Shown in pieces: positions 6,282 through 7,306 of a stretch of DNA of 7,306 nt (positions are counted from its first letter, which is position 1; each line of letters begins with the position of its first letter). A program made the position numbers and the translations under genes. The DNA lies in contig VBPR01000046.1 of the NCBI GenBank assembly GCA_005877345.1, forward strand, positions 1-7,306. The letters are read 5' to 3'. The notes under the pieces are model-generated. The model did not search any database, was not told the origin of the DNA, and saw nothing but the letters and a program-made list of their open reading frames with translations. This DNA comes from Nitrososphaerota archaeon. Lineage in GTDB: Archaea > Thermoproteota > Nitrososphaeria > Nitrososphaerales > Nitrososphaeraceae.

Positions 6282-7082
6282 TTGAATAAGTTGAAAGGAA
6301 AAATAGTCGTCATAACTGGAGCATCATCAGGTATAGGGAGATCAACAGTATTAGAATTTGCTAAACAAGAAGTCAAAGCAATTATACTTGTTTCTAGAAA
6401 CAAAGAACGTTTGTCACAAGTTGAATCAGAGTTAAGTGGAAAATCCGAATCTATGATCTTTGCCTGTGATATATCTAATAATTCGGAAGTACTAAAGATG
6501 GCTAGAGAAGTACTTTCAGTTTATGATAGTGTTGATATATTGGTAAATAATGCAGGAATTGGAATATTAGGAAAAGTAGCCGATCTGTCAATAGAGGAAT
6601 TGGAATCAATAACAAAAACAAATTACTTTGGAATGATTTATTGTACCAAAGCATTTCTAAATTCAATGCTAAGAAAAAAAAATGGACACATAATAAATGT
6701 TGCATCACTGGCAGCTAGCTTTGGAATTCCTGGATTGGCTGCGTACTGTGGTTCAAAATTTGCGATGCTAGGGTTTTCTGAGTCACTCCAACACGAATTG
6801 CATGGTACTGGTGTACGTGTTACCGTTGTAAGCCCTATAGGTGTGAAGACAAATTTTTTCCACCATCCATCTTTTGGCAATAAGTTCAAAAATAAGGAGC
6901 GTTTTTATTTGGACCCTCATAATGTGTCTAGAGCAATCATAAGAGCTTGTAATTCAAATAGGTTGGAAATTGTTGTTCCGTTTTATATGAGAGGGGGAGT
7001 ATGGATAAAACATACGATACCTTATTTAGTAAATCCAATTGTGGGTACTTCTTTTCGAAAAATAATGGACAGTGAAAAATAG
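6282..7082 (+). CDS. Short-chain dehydrogenase/reductase (classical SDR), probably NADP-dependent
   Basis: The 266-residue protein is a classical SDR with a Rossmann fold. Visible are the cofactor loop TGASSGIG (12-19), Arg39 after the second strand (SRNKER), which favours NADP(H) over NAD(H), Asp63 in ACDIS, and NNAG at 89-92. The catalytic tetrad Asn114-Ser142-Tyr155-Lys159 is intact (TKTNYFG, NVASLAAS, AAYCGSKF). The segment after the active site reads SPIGVKTNFF in place of the usual PGxVxT, a mild deviation. The tail (about 205-266) is long and contains a hydrophobic stretch WIKHTIPYLVNPIVG, which may contact the membrane or substrate. The substrate cannot be read from sequence; ketoacyl or polyol/steroid-like ketone reduction are the usual options. 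TTG start is fixed by a GAGG motif. It follows the flippase-like gene by 48 nt without a poly-T terminator, so co-transcription is likely, which may hint at a lipid or glycan precursor role (inference). Confidence 0.9.
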   Translation: MNKLKGKIVVITGASSGIGRSTVLEFAKQEVKAIILVSRNKERLSQVESELSGKSESMIFACDISNNSEVLKMAREVLSVYDSVDILVNNAGIGILGKVADLSIEELESITKTNYFGMIYCTKAFLNSMLRKKNGHIINVASLAASFGIPGLAAYCGSKFAMLGFSESLQHELHGTGVRVTVVSPIGVKTNFFHHPSFGNKFKNKERFYLDPHNVSRAIIRACNSNRLEIVVPFYMRGGVWIKHTIPYLVNPIVGTSFRKIMDSEK

Positions 7083-7087
7083 ACTAG

Positions 7088-7306
7088 CTATTCATCTTCA
7101 TCTTCACCAGTACTGGTTGATGTCTGTATGTCTGATTCTACATCCATAAGTTGAAGGTCTTCCAATTCAAATCTATATATCGCATTCATATCGAGATTAT
7201 ACTTTGATTTCAAGAGCTCAACTAATTTGGAACTTAATTCGCCCTTAAACATTTTTATTTTAAATTCATAAATGAATCCTTTTAGAAAGTCTGAAATCTT
7301 CAAATT
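7088..7306 (-). CDS. Hypothetical protein with acidic C-terminal tail (may be partial at right edge)
   Basis: I do not recognise this protein. The frame ends at TAG (7088-7090) and is open up to the right edge. TTG at 7303 could start a 71-residue product, but the frame continues beyond it, so the protein may be longer. The visible part has a basic, helical stretch (FIYEFKIKMFKGELSSKLVELLKSKY), a middle section NLDMNAIYRFELEDLQLMD, and a low-complexity acidic tail STSTGEDEDE. No Cys, transmembrane segment or known motif is seen. Acidic tails of this kind are common in small archaeal proteins contacting basic partners, but no function should be assigned. Its stop codon lies 5 bp from that of the convergent SDR gene. 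Confidence 0.5.
   Translation of the reverse strand, partial: NLKISDFLKGFIYEFKIKMFKGELSSKLVELLKSKYNLDMNAIYRFELEDLQLMDVESDIQTSTSTGEDEDE

Overview
This AT-rich window looks like chromosomal DNA of an ammonia-oxidising archaeon of the Nitrososphaeria (Thaumarchaeota), plausibly a Nitrososphaera/Nitrosocosmicus-type lineage. The evidence is a TrmB-family regulator, a Tes-like radical SAM protein (archaeal tetraether lipid synthesis family), an enoyl-CoA hydratase resembling the 3-hydroxypropionyl-CoA dehydratase/crotonyl-CoA hydratase of the thaumarchaeal carbon-fixation cycle, a GPN-loop GTPase (an archaeal/eukaryotic family), TATA-box promoters, poly-T terminators and several apparently leaderless genes. 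The genus is inference. I see no mobile element, CRISPR array, tRNA or rRNA.

Layout. On the left, a TrmB-type regulator (minus strand, cut by the window edge) diverges from a Tes-like gene across a 152-bp intergenic region with a TATA box for each side and a 12-bp inverted repeat. The Tes-like gene is broken: the N-terminal part (679-1047) and the C-terminal part (open from 1014, homologous from about 1029, to 2357) are both well preserved but in different frames. The stretch that should encode the CxxxCxxC radical SAM cluster motif is absent from all three forward frames at the junction. This is the most notable observation in the window. Next comes an enoyl-CoA hydratase (2493-3353), convergent with a minus-strand pair: a GPN-loop GTPase (true start near 5104) followed 2 nt later by homoserine kinase thrB.

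On the right, a compact 79-bp divergent promoter separates the GTPase from a plus-strand pair: an LPG_synthase_TM/flippase-like membrane protein (5184-6233) and a short-chain dehydrogenase/reductase (6282-7082). The latter converges, with a 5-bp gap, on an unrecognised acidic-tailed protein that reaches the right edge.

How the parts work together. The genes are mostly housekeeping and metabolic: membrane lipid chemistry, carbon fixation, threonine synthesis, a GTPase, a membrane flippase-like protein and an oxidoreductase. They do not form one obvious pathway. Expression signals fall into two classes: first genes mostly have a TATA box at a distance implying little or no leader, while the downstream genes thrB and SDR carry Shine-Dalgarno motifs 7 nt before a TTG codon. 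Four of the seven assignable starts are TTG. I found no convincing undescribed multi-gene system; the disrupted Tes-like gene and the overlapping divergent promoter most deserve a second look.
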